Source of the DNA: DASRQK01 sp964401685
Lineage (GTDB): Bacteria; Bacteroidota; Bacteroidia; Sphingobacteriales; Sphingobacteriaceae
Direction: 5' to 3'
Length of the DNA: 64,000 nucleotides
Assembly (NCBI GenBank): GCA_964401685.1
Contig: CAYNZH010000001.1
Coordinates: 62,001 to 126,000 of the forward strand
Shown here: positions 52,774 to 60,782 of the stretch, in pieces
Numbering within the stretch: the first letter of the stretch is position 1
Layout of the letters: every line of letters starts with the position of its first letter
Made by a program: the position numbers and the translations under genes
Notes under the pieces: model-generated
Seen by the model: the letters and a program-made list of their open reading frames with translations, nothing else
Told to the model about the DNA's origin: nothing
Database searches by the model: none

Positions 52774-53849
52774 ATTTTTGCTCTTTGCCGATATCCCTGG
52801 TAAAAATCGAGCACGGATTTATCAAACAATTTTTGTCCTTCATCCTGAAACTCAAGGCTAATGGGGATATAGACCCAACTTGCTCGATCGCCTAAATGAG
52901 GAAATTTACTTTCCAGGCGTCGTGCGTCCTTCTCGGTGGTGAGAATCAGTTTTCTCTCAGACTTTATACTGTCGAATTTCCGGTGAATCTCATCAATATC
53001 TTTTTCCATAAAAGCATAATGGTCAGCAAAGCTTAGGTGCTCTATTCGCGCGACTAAGGGCGTAATACGATTTTTGAGCGGAGTCGGGTTGGCGATCCCT
53101 GTGACTAGTAATACGGTAAAGTCTCCGAGGTCCGCGATCTGCAATTCAGAATCCGAGTCCCCTAGGCGCTTTATCGGCCGATATCTTATCGAAGAATAGA
53201 GTACTGGCGTGTCCTTGGTGCGCATTCTCAGTTTTCTTAGGATGTGGTTTTTTTCAGGCGCATTCAGATTTTCAGGGCATTTGGTCACGACCATGAGGTC
53301 TGCCCTTTGCCTTTCGGCCAAAAAATCTCGGAAATCCCCTGCGGGCAGTAGCAAGCGCGACCGAAAAAACTCATGATAGTCAAAAAGAAGGACAGAAAAA
53401 TCGGGAGCGAGGTATCTGTGCTGGTAAGCATCGTCCAAAACAATTACGTCATGATCTCCCTCCAGTTGCTTCACTCCAAAAACCCTGTCTTCACAAACCG
53501 CAACTGTGATGTGAGGAAATTTAGTTTTGAGCTGCAGCGGCTCGTCGCCACTTTGACTAGCGGTATCCTGTGTTGCGACTTCCCTGTAACCCCGAGTATC
53601 TCGTCCATAGCCCCGACTGAGTGTTGCGACCCGCAAGCCCTGTGAAAGCAGCAATTCCACCAAATATGCGACCATGGGGGTTTTGCCAGTGCCTCCCACT
53701 GCGAGATTTCCGACAACGATTGTAGGAGTCCTCGCACGATAGACCTTAATCACCTCCAGATCAAACAGTCTGTTGCGGGCCCAGACCGCCGCCCCGTAGA
53801 TCCAAGAAAGAGGTAGAAGTACTTTTCGAAGAGCTTTCATCTCCTGCAA
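52770..53849 (-). CDS. lpxK: Tetraacyldisaccharide 4'-kinase
   Basis: A membrane-associated kinase that adds the 4'-phosphate of lipid A, which places this organism among the lipopolysaccharide makers. The 359-residue protein has an N-terminal hydrophobic segment, the P-loop VVGNLAVGGTGKTPMVAYLV, SRGYGRDTRGY, and the family pair DVIVLDDAYQHRYL. The usual length is about 330-350. It is convergent with the CoA-binding gene. Confidence 0.95.
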   Translation of the reverse strand: MQEMKALRKVLLPLSWIYGAAVWARNRLFDLEVIKVYRARTPTIVVGNLAVGGTGKTPMVAYLVELLLSQGLRVATLSRGYGRDTRGYREVATQDTASQSGDEPLQLKTKFPHITVAVCEDRVFGVKQLEGDHDVIVLDDAYQHRYLAPDFSVLLFDYHEFFRSRLLLPAGDFRDFLAERQRADLMVVTKCPENLNAPEKNHILRKLRMRTKDTPVLYSSIRYRPIKRLGDSDSELQIADLGDFTVLLVTGIANPTPLKNRITPLVARIEHLSFADHYAFMEKDIDEIHRKFDSIKSERKLILTTEKDARRLESKFPHLGDRASWVYIPISLEFQDEGQKLFDKSVLDFYQGYRQRAKI

Positions 53850-53878
53850 ATATAAAAGATTTTACGTGACATGACCGG

Positions 53879-53896
53879 TTTGGTATGTGTTTTGCA
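53879..53896 (+). promoter_or_regulatory. Sigma-54-type (-24/-12) promoter of the small barrel gene
   Basis: TTTGGTATGTGTTTTGCA has GG at 53882-53883 and GC at 53894-53895, exactly ten bases apart as in RpoN promoters (consensus TTGGCAC, then TTGCA). A start of transcription about 12 bases beyond the GC gives a leader of about 23 bases. It matches 15 of 18 positions with the element in front of the OmpA-like gene (59941-59958). Confidence 0.6.
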
Positions 53897-53929
53897 TTTT
53901 CATTGATCAGTATGACAAATAAAGGAGAA

Positions 53930-54460
53930 ATGATGAAAAATTTAATAATGACTACAGTTATGGCTGTCGCCCTACATGTGGGTGCAGTCGCGCAGCAAAC
54001 AAATTCTGAGATCACGCCAAGGAACTCATGGATAAAAGCCGGTGCTGGCATAGGGGTACCCGTCGGTGGTATGTCAAATAAGTCTTCCGCAGCGCTGTCT
54101 TTGGACCTTAAGGGGCAGTTTCTTTCGACTCCGCATGTCGGGGTTGGAGTGGCCAGTGGCTATACGCATTATTTCCCAAAGGACGGAAATGAAAACTTTG
54201 GGTCTATCCCGGTAGGCCTGTTTGGTCGCTATTATGTAGCGCCAGAAGGATTTTTTATGGGGACGGATGTAGGCTATAGCTTCCAGACCGGGAGTGGCGT
54301 TAACAGTAACGGCGGCATTTACGTGAAACCACAGATTGGCTATCACAACCGCCTTTGGAATGTGTTTGGCTATTACAACGGGATTTTCAGAGGCAGCCAA
54401 GAAGGAAGCCACATTCAACATGTAGGTCTAGGCTTTACCTATAACATTATGTTTAACTAA
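53930..54460 (+). CDS. Small outer-membrane beta-barrel protein
   Basis: A 176-residue barrel protein. ATG at 53930 (or 53933) follows a clear AAAGGAG and begins a signal peptide (MKNLIMTTVMAVALHVGAVAQQ). The mature part alternates strands rich in Gly and aromatics (SWIKAGAGIGVPVGG, VGVGVASGYTHYFP, GIYVKPQIGYHN) and ends GLGFTYNIMFN. The size fits an eight-stranded OmpW/OmpX-like barrel. Function not deducible. A sigma-54-type promoter lies just upstream. Its stop overlaps uvrA by eight bases. Confidence 0.82.
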   Translation: MMKNLIMTTVMAVALHVGAVAQQTNSEITPRNSWIKAGAGIGVPVGGMSNKSSAALSLDLKGQFLSTPHVGVGVASGYTHYFPKDGNENFGSIPVGLFGRYYVAPEGFFMGTDVGYSFQTGSGVNSNGGIYVKPQIGYHNRLWNVFGYYNGIFRGSQEGSHIQHVGLGFTYNIMFN

Positions 54461-57263
54461 GCTGCAGATAAGGCCGGAGAAACTTGGCGGTATAGGAGTT
54501 TTGTTGGTCGAGCATATTCTCGGGTGTGCCAGCAAATACTAGGTTTCCGCCTTTTTCTCCTCCTTCGGGTCCAATGTCAATGACCCAATCGGCACATTTG
54601 ATCATGTCCATATTGTGTTCGATCACGAGCACTGTGTTTCCTTGGGCGATAAGCGCATTCAACGATTTCAGAAGTTTCTTAATGTCGTGAAAATGAAGCC
54701 CCGTAGTAGGTTCGTCGAAGATGAAGAGCGTTTTCTTATCGTGGTTTCCTTTTATGAGAAAGGAAGCGAGTTTGATCCGCTGAGCTTCCCCTCCGGACAG
54801 TGTACTTGAGGATTGACCCAGTTTTACATAGCCGAGTCCTACATCAAACAGTGGCTTTAGTTTCGCAACTATCTTTGGTTGATCTGCGAAAAAGTTGAGT
54901 GCTTCTTCCACGCTGAGATCAAGCACATTTTTGACGTTTTTTTCATTCCAGACTACATCTAAAACGTGCTGCTTGAAGCGATTGCCGTTGCAAGTATCGC
55001 AGGTAAGTACGATGTCGGCCATAAATTGCATCTCGATTTTGACCATACCTTCACCTTGGCAGGTGTCACATCGGCCACCGTCAATGTTGAAGGAAAATGC
55101 CGAGGACTTTAGCCCCGCCGCTTTTGCTGCGGGCAAATTGCTGTAAAGCTGTCTGATTTCGTCCCAAGCCTTTACATAGGTCACGGGGTTGGAACGCGAG
55201 GACCGGCCAATCGGATTTTGATCAACCATTTCCACATGGGATACTTGGGCGAGATCGCCAGAAATGGTATCGAAAGCCCCTGTATTTGTCCCTGAATAAT
55301 GGCCAATTACTTTTTGCAGTGCGGGTTGAAGCACATGTTTGATGAGAGAGGTTTTCCCCGATCCAGAAACTCCCGTTACGACAGTAAACACGCCCAGAGG
55401 AATCTGAACATCAATATTTTTCAAGTTGTTTTGCCTGGCACCCTTAATCCAGATTGAATCATGCCATTTTCGGCGCTGAGCGGGAATTTCAATAGATTCG
55501 CGACCACTTAAATATTTGCCTGTAAGACTTTGTTCGTCTTTTAACATCGCCTGATAATCCCCCTGAAAAACCAACTCGCCCCCGTGCAGCCCAGCTCCGG
55601 GCCCTATATCTAGCAAATGATCCGCTGCTTGCATCATCTCGGACTCGTGTTCTACCACAATGACAGTGTTTCCCAAATCTCTTAATGATTTCAGCACACC
55701 GATCAATCGCTGGGTATCCCTCGGGTGAAGACCAATACTCGGTTCGTCAAGCACATAAATGGATCCCACCAATGAGCTCCCTAATGAGGTAGCCAGATTG
55801 ATTCGCTGAGATTCTCCTCCCGAAAGGCTGTTTGACAAACGATTCAACGTAAGATAAGACAAGCCCACATCACACAGAAACTGAAGTCGGCTGGTGATTT
55901 CCGCAAGTAAGCGTTTCGCAACGAGTTCGTCCTGCTTGTCTAGAGTCAAGGTGTTGAAAAAAGCGAGCGCCTCGTCCAATGGAAGCAGAACAACGTCCGA
56001 GATGGACTTGCCGCCGACTTTGACATAGGATGCGTCCGGCCTTAACCTAGATCCTCTGCAGGAGGGGCATTCCGTTTTGCCCCTGTAGCGGGACAGCATC
56101 ACTCTGTATTGAATTTTATAGGTTTGGGACTCCAATTCCTTAAAAAAATCGTTGATTCCCTTAAAATATGAATTGCCAGTCCAAAGGAGCTCCTGCTCTG
56201 ATTTGCTCAGTTCGTTGAATGATCTATGGATGGGAAAATCAAATTTCCCCGAGGCCTTTAAAAACAAACTGAGCCATTCGCCCATTTTTTCTCCTCTCCA
56301 CGGAGCGATTGCACCGTCATACACCGACCGGCTTTTGTCTGGGATTACCAAGTCTGGGTCGATGCCCATGACCTTGCCATACCCTTCACATTGGGGGCAT
56401 GCCCCATAGGGGTTGTTGAATGAAAAAAAGTTGGGACTGGGTTCTTCAAAGAGCATCCCGTCTAGCTCGAATCTGTCGGAAAAAACGTGCAACTGGTCTT
56501 CGATTTGCGCAAAACACGTCCCTTTCCCCTCGAAAAATGCGGTTTGAATGGAATCTGCCAGCCGGTGCTGGGTTTCTTCTTCTCCGTCGAGGCGAATTCT
56601 GTCCAATACTATGGAAACTTCGCCTTCACTGGGTACAGCGTTTACTTCAGATTGATCTTCCAGAAGATCTTCAATTTTGACCATAGTGGCATTGCGCATC
56701 ACCCGGACAAAACCCTTTTGCAACAAAACAGCTAATTCTTCCTTTAGACTTCGCTCATTGGTCGGAATCAGCGGGCAGGAAAGCGTCACAGTTGTGTCCA
56801 CGGGAAAGTTTAAAAGAAAATCTACGACCGAAGCGACCGTATCTTTCTGCACTTCCCGGCCAGAAACGGGGGAGTAGGTGCGCCCTATCCGTGCAAAAAG
56901 CAATTTCAGGTAATCGTATATCTCGGTGGAAGTCCCTACTGTGGACCGTGGGTTGCTGGTAATGACTTTTTGTTCTATTGCTATGGCAGGGGCAATTCCT
57001 TTGATGAAGTCGACATCGGGTTTATTCATCCGGCCCATAAACTGCCTGACATAGGCAGAAAGACTCTCGACATATCGCCGCTGTCCTTCAGCGTAGAGTG
57101 TGTCAAATGCCAGTGAAGACTTGCCGGATCCGGACAAGCCGGTTATCACAATAAGCCTGTCTTTTGGCAGCGCCAGATCCACGTTCTTTAGGTTGTGAAC
57201 TTTAGCACCTTTTATGATTATATAGTGTTTTGGATCTAAATCTAAGGGAGAATTTTCAGTCAT
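54453..57263 (-). CDS. uvrA: Excinuclease ABC subunit A
   Basis: Damage-recognising ATPase of nucleotide excision repair, 936 residues. Two ABC modules: Walker A VITGLSGSGKSSLAFDTLYAEGQ near residue 40, signature SNSLSGGESQRINLATSLGSSL, the second Walker A VVTGVSGSGKTSLIKH near 620, and SSTLSGGEAQRIKLASFL. Zinc fingers show as CPSCRGSRLRPD and CDTCQGEGMVKIEM / CDTCNGNRFKQH. The length is usual. Confidence 0.97.
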   Translation of the reverse strand: MTENSPLDLDPKHYIIIKGAKVHNLKNVDLALPKDRLIVITGLSGSGKSSLAFDTLYAEGQRRYVESLSAYVRQFMGRMNKPDVDFIKGIAPAIAIEQKVITSNPRSTVGTSTEIYDYLKLLFARIGRTYSPVSGREVQKDTVASVVDFLLNFPVDTTVTLSCPLIPTNERSLKEELAVLLQKGFVRVMRNATMVKIEDLLEDQSEVNAVPSEGEVSIVLDRIRLDGEEETQHRLADSIQTAFFEGKGTCFAQIEDQLHVFSDRFELDGMLFEEPSPNFFSFNNPYGACPQCEGYGKVMGIDPDLVIPDKSRSVYDGAIAPWRGEKMGEWLSLFLKASGKFDFPIHRSFNELSKSEQELLWTGNSYFKGINDFFKELESQTYKIQYRVMLSRYRGKTECPSCRGSRLRPDASYVKVGGKSISDVVLLPLDEALAFFNTLTLDKQDELVAKRLLAEITSRLQFLCDVGLSYLTLNRLSNSLSGGESQRINLATSLGSSLVGSIYVLDEPSIGLHPRDTQRLIGVLKSLRDLGNTVIVVEHESEMMQAADHLLDIGPGAGLHGGELVFQGDYQAMLKDEQSLTGKYLSGRESIEIPAQRRKWHDSIWIKGARQNNLKNIDVQIPLGVFTVVTGVSGSGKTSLIKHVLQPALQKVIGHYSGTNTGAFDTISGDLAQVSHVEMVDQNPIGRSSRSNPVTYVKAWDEIRQLYSNLPAAKAAGLKSSAFSFNIDGGRCDTCQGEGMVKIEMQFMADIVLTCDTCNGNRFKQHVLDVVWNEKNVKNVLDLSVEEALNFFADQPKIVAKLKPLFDVGLGYVKLGQSSSTLSGGEAQRIKLASFLIKGNHDKKTLFIFDEPTTGLHFHDIKKLLKSLNALIAQGNTVLVIEHNMDMIKCADWVIDIGPEGGEKGGNLVFAGTPENMLDQQNSYTAKFLRPYLQLS

Positions 57264-57323
57264 ATTTTCTGCTTGCCTTAAAAGGATTGACTTTTGGGGC
57301 GATTTGCAAAAGTACGGAAATTA

Positions 57324-58031
57324 TTAGCCATCCAATAATTTATATCCCTTTCCGTGAACGTTGACGATCTCGACCTGTGGGTCGCCTTTGAGGTACTTTC
57401 TCAGTTTGCTCAAAAACACGTCCATGCTCCGCCCGTTGAAATAATTGTCATCGTGCCAAATTTTGAGTAGCGCCTCTTCTCTGGTGAGAATATCGTTTTT
57501 TTTCAGACAAAGCAGCCTCAGTAACTGGGCTTCCTTAGTGGAAAGCTTTTGCACGTGTTGGTCGATCTTTATAGTCTGTGCTGCAAAATCAAAAAAATAC
57601 CGTCCGATCTGAAATTTGTCCGGCTCTTCATCCTCCTGAGACTTGTTTTTGTTGACCCGTTTTAGAAGTGCGTGAATTCTCAGCAGAAGTTCCTCAACTC
57701 TAAAGGGTTTTGTAATGTAGTCATCGCCGCCCAGCCCGAACGCTTCGGTTTTGTCTTCCATCATGTTCTTTGCGGTCGCAAAAATGATAGGGATCTCAGG
57801 ATTGATTGCACGTACATCCCGCCCCAACGAAAACCCATCTTTCCTCGGCATCATCACGTCAAAAATACAGAGGTCAAACGACTCGCTTGCAAATGCTTTT
57901 AACGCTTTTTCGCCATCTTGAGCCAAGGTGACATCGAATTTTCCTTTTAGTTCGAGATAATCCTTCAGGATTTCTCCCAAGTTTTGATCATCCTCAGCCA
58001 GTAATATTTTTTGCTTTGTCGACTCCATCAT
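57324..58031 (-). CDS. OmpR-family response regulator (RprY-like)
   Basis: A DNA-binding regulator of 235 residues. The receiver has acidic EDD near residue 14, the phosphorylation site Asp58 in CIFDVMMPRKDG, and the Lys of YITKPF. The winged-helix half shows LSTKEAQLLRLLCLKKN and YFNGRSMDVFLSKLRKYL. The wording of the tail (VNVHGKGYKLL) resembles RprY of Bacteroides and Porphyromonas. It begins 10 bases after the histidine kinase gene. Target genes are unknown. Confidence 0.93.
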   Translation of the reverse strand: MMESTKQKILLAEDDQNLGEILKDYLELKGKFDVTLAQDGEKALKAFASESFDLCIFDVMMPRKDGFSLGRDVRAINPEIPIIFATAKNMMEDKTEAFGLGGDDYITKPFRVEELLLRIHALLKRVNKNKSQEDEEPDKFQIGRYFFDFAAQTIKIDQHVQKLSTKEAQLLRLLCLKKNDILTREEALLKIWHDDNYFNGRSMDVFLSKLRKYLKGDPQVEIVNVHGKGYKLLDG

Positions 58032-58040
58032 TCGGTGATG

Positions 58041-59861
58041 TTATGGGTTTTTAATCAATGGTAAAGATACCTCAAAAATTGTACCTTTTCCTTTTTCACT
58101 TTTTACAGTAACCCTGCCTTTCAAACGCTTAACAATATCATCCACGTAGCTCAAGCCCAAACCGAAACCTTTGACGTCGTGGCGGTTTCCGGTCGGGATC
58201 CTGTAAAACTGATCAAATATCCGGCTCAACTGATCCTTATTCATCCCTATTCCGTTGTCCTCGACATAGATAAACAGCTCTTTGCTGGTGTTCTTGGTGC
58301 GGACTGTTATTTTCGGGTTATCCTTGCGGTATTTGATCGCATTGTCCAACAAGTTAAACATAATATTTGACAAATGAAACTCATCACCTCGAATCATGTC
58401 TTTTTTCGCGTCAAGACTGACTGTCAGTTCAATATCGTTTTTCTGAAACTGCAACTCCATACTCTCTAGGACAGCTTGCATCAGATCATTCACATGAAGG
58501 GGCTGTTCCTCCCAAGTCAAATTTTCCTTTTCTATGCGCGCAATGTTCAGAACACGCTCAATATGACTACCCAGGCGTACGTTTTCGTCGTAAATGATAT
58601 TGGCCAGCCGGGAAATGCGGCTGGGGTCCAGGCTGATTTCTGTGTCTTTAAGGGATTCGCTAGCAATCATGATGGTAGCCACGGGCGTTTTGAACTCGTG
58701 AGTCATGTTGTTAATAAAATCCGTCTTCATTTCGGAAATTTTCTTTTGCTTTAATAACGTCAGCACCGTGTAGGTAAAACTGCCGATCAACACCAGCACC
58801 AACGCAATTGAGAGAAACAGAATAATCTCCATATTCCCCATGATTGCAGCTCTTTTATCGGGAAAATAGATGAGCAATTGGCCGGTTGATCCCTCGAGGT
58901 CTTCCCTAAAAAGGGGAGTCGAATAAGCAGCTCCCTGACCGGCGGGCTCTTCTTGGGTGCTGGCAAATTTGTAGATCAACTGACTATCGTCCCGGATTTC
59001 CAACTGAAAAGGAGATGCGATCTGGCGGGCGTAGAGCTCGTCTTCAAGCTCTCTTTTTATAAAGCCAACGTCTATCCTTTCGTTGAGTGGCTTTTGGGCG
59101 AGCTCGATACTAATGGCCAAATCCTCCACAACTTGGGGGTTTTTCCCTCCCAAGATGGCAACTGTGTCCATGAGCGTACTCGCTTGGATCAATTTGAGCC
59201 GCTGATCCAGGCGGCGCAGCTCCGCTTCGAGTTTGATGTCCGTTTTCGGCGGAAGGGTCACGATGTTGTTGAGCGCCTGTTTGGTAAACGGGTTTATATC
59301 CATTAGCAACAGATAACGGACACTATCGTCCTGTGGCTGCTCCAGCGGCAGAGTTCTGGACGTCTTGATCTCTATAAAATTTTCTTGATACATGCTTCCC
59401 GGTGAACCCAGGTGCTGTATACCAAAATCAACAGTTACTAAATGATTGTTCTCCGGCCTCTTGATATAAGTTTCGTAAAAGGCATTGTTGAGATGAATTG
59501 CATGGGGATACGCCCTGAGAATATGATCTTCCTGCTCGCGGAAATCTTGTTGTTTTCGCGAAAGTGCATGCCGAACCTCCTCCATCTCTTCCTGTAACTT
59601 GACCTGCATCTCTAGATTTCTCTCTCTGGCATAGCGCTCCTTGTTCAACGCCCGAATTGACTGGGAGTACTCAATGACCTCTCTCTTTTCCGCCTTAGAA
59701 GCGACAGTGGAAAGGGCGGCCTTCACAGATTCATCGAACAAAAGGGATTTTTGCACAAAGGACTGCCGGATAAAAAAATATTGCATTGCCATCACCCCCA
59801 TTAGGGCGAGGGTCATTAATAAAATAATATACCTAATGCTTTTTTGTTTCATCCTTAACAA
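58041..59861 (-). CDS. Sensor histidine kinase (RprX-like)
   Basis: A membrane sensor of 606 residues. Helix one is at about 11-30 (IILLMTLALMGVMAMQYFFI), followed by a long extracytoplasmic sensor with a coiled coil (ERNLEMQVKLQEEMEEVRHA), and helix two around 345-370. The phosphorylated His388 lies in NNMTHEFKTPVATIM; N, G1 and G2 boxes read NLLDNAIKYR, VEDNGIGM and KGFGLGLSYV. No HAMP domain is obvious. Forms an operon with the response regulator downstream. The stimulus is unknown; in related bacteria the pair senses stress. Confidence 0.93.
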   Translation of the reverse strand: MLRMKQKSIRYIILLMTLALMGVMAMQYFFIRQSFVQKSLLFDESVKAALSTVASKAEKREVIEYSQSIRALNKERYARERNLEMQVKLQEEMEEVRHALSRKQQDFREQEDHILRAYPHAIHLNNAFYETYIKRPENNHLVTVDFGIQHLGSPGSMYQENFIEIKTSRTLPLEQPQDDSVRYLLLMDINPFTKQALNNIVTLPPKTDIKLEAELRRLDQRLKLIQASTLMDTVAILGGKNPQVVEDLAISIELAQKPLNERIDVGFIKRELEDELYARQIASPFQLEIRDDSQLIYKFASTQEEPAGQGAAYSTPLFREDLEGSTGQLLIYFPDKRAAIMGNMEIILFLSIALVLVLIGSFTYTVLTLLKQKKISEMKTDFINNMTHEFKTPVATIMIASESLKDTEISLDPSRISRLANIIYDENVRLGSHIERVLNIARIEKENLTWEEQPLHVNDLMQAVLESMELQFQKNDIELTVSLDAKKDMIRGDEFHLSNIMFNLLDNAIKYRKDNPKITVRTKNTSKELFIYVEDNGIGMNKDQLSRIFDQFYRIPTGNRHDVKGFGLGLSYVDDIVKRLKGRVTVKSEKGKGTIFEVSLPLIKNP

Positions 59862-59940
59862 GCAAATTTACAGAAGCAAACGCTTATAACTGGCTATTTA
59901 ACACAATTTAACAGATACCCTTTTCTCGCCTCTGATCGAT

Positions 59941-59958
59941 TTTGGCATTTGCTTTGCA
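59941..59958 (+). promoter_or_regulatory. Sigma-54-type (-24/-12) promoter of the OmpA-like gene
   Basis: TTTGGCATTTGCTTTGCA carries GG (59944-59945) and GC (59956-59957) with exactly ten bases between and fits the TTGGCA / TTGCA consensus well. The expected start is about 21 bases before the ATG at 59990, almost the same geometry as in front of the barrel gene at 53930. Confidence 0.65.
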
Positions 59959-59989
59959 ATATACCATCCTACATTAAAATGTTATAGTT

Positions 59990-60676
59990 ATGGTAAGATA
60001 TAGAAAACTCGCAACATTCGGATTGTCACTCGCTACTGCATTTATGCTATTGGGCGGTTGCGGCGCGATACAGTCCATGAATAACACGCAAAAGGGAGCT
60101 GCCGTAGGAACCGCAGCAGGAGGAACCATAGGAGCAATTATCGGGAATAAGGCCGGTAACACGGCAATAGGCGCGATCGCAGGAGCGGCAATTGGTGGTG
60201 TAGCTGGTGGTTTGATCGGGAATCGAATGGATAAGCAGGCTGCCGAAATAGAGAATACCGTCGCTGGAGCAGAGGTTATTAAGGCGGGCGAGGCGATTTT
60301 AGTCAAATTTGATTCGGGAATTTTGTTTGATTTCGACAAAACGGAATTGAAAGCTGATGCACGAGACAACATCAGAAATTTGGTACAATCCCTTAACGAC
60401 AATCCTGACACTGAAATTTTAGTGATTGGCCATACCGATAGCCGCGGTACGGACACGTACAACCAGGGGCTTTCCGAGAGACGCGCGCAAGCAGTCAAGA
60501 ATTTTGCGGTTGGTCAAGGATTGACTGCTAATCGCATGAGGACGGAGGGACGAAGTTTCCACGAGCCGATCGCGGAGAACACCACCGAAAGTGGGCGTGC
60601 GCAAAATAGAAGGGTAGAAATCGTGATCGTGGCAAACGAGAAGATGAAGCGAGAGGCCTTGGCCGAGGCAAACTAA
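59990..60676 (+). CDS. OmpA-family lipoprotein with glycine-zipper segment
   Basis: A 228-residue outer-membrane lipoprotein (signal, lipobox LLGGC, cysteine 24). Residues 35-80 are Gly/Ala-rich (GAAVGTAAGGTIGAIIGN and GAIAGAAIGGVAGGLIGN), a glycine-zipper pattern able to sit in a membrane. The C-terminal OmpA domain shows VKFDSGILFDFDKTELK, IGHTDSRGTDTYNQGLSERRAQAV, and NRRVEIVI, which bind peptidoglycan in known members. A strong terminator follows. Preceded by a sigma-54-type promoter, so perhaps induced with the barrel protein. Confidence 0.93.
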   Translation: MVRYRKLATFGLSLATAFMLLGGCGAIQSMNNTQKGAAVGTAAGGTIGAIIGNKAGNTAIGAIAGAAIGGVAGGLIGNRMDKQAAEIENTVAGAEVIKAGEAILVKFDSGILFDFDKTELKADARDNIRNLVQSLNDNPDTEILVIGHTDSRGTDTYNQGLSERRAQAVKNFAVGQGLTANRMRTEGRSFHEPIAENTTESGRAQNRRVEIVIVANEKMKREALAEAN

Positions 60677-60707
60677 GCGTTTCATGTAAAAATAGCGATA
60701 AAAAGAG

Positions 60708-60736
60708 TCCCTTCCTTGCTGGAAGGGATTTTTTTT
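60708..60736 (+). terminator. Terminator of the OmpA-like gene
   Basis: TCCCTTCC pairs perfectly with GGAAGGGA across a five-base loop, followed by nine or more T. Confidence 0.92.
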
Positions 60737-60782
60737 TTACATTTGGCTTTTGCTCATTTCCCATTTATAATTGAATAACCAA

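Noticed and set aside
59974..60498. 174-codon open frame on the minus strand
   Set aside because: It is antisense to the Gly/Ala-rich part of the OmpA-like gene; its Ala/Pro-rich translation is the expected mirror of that composition.
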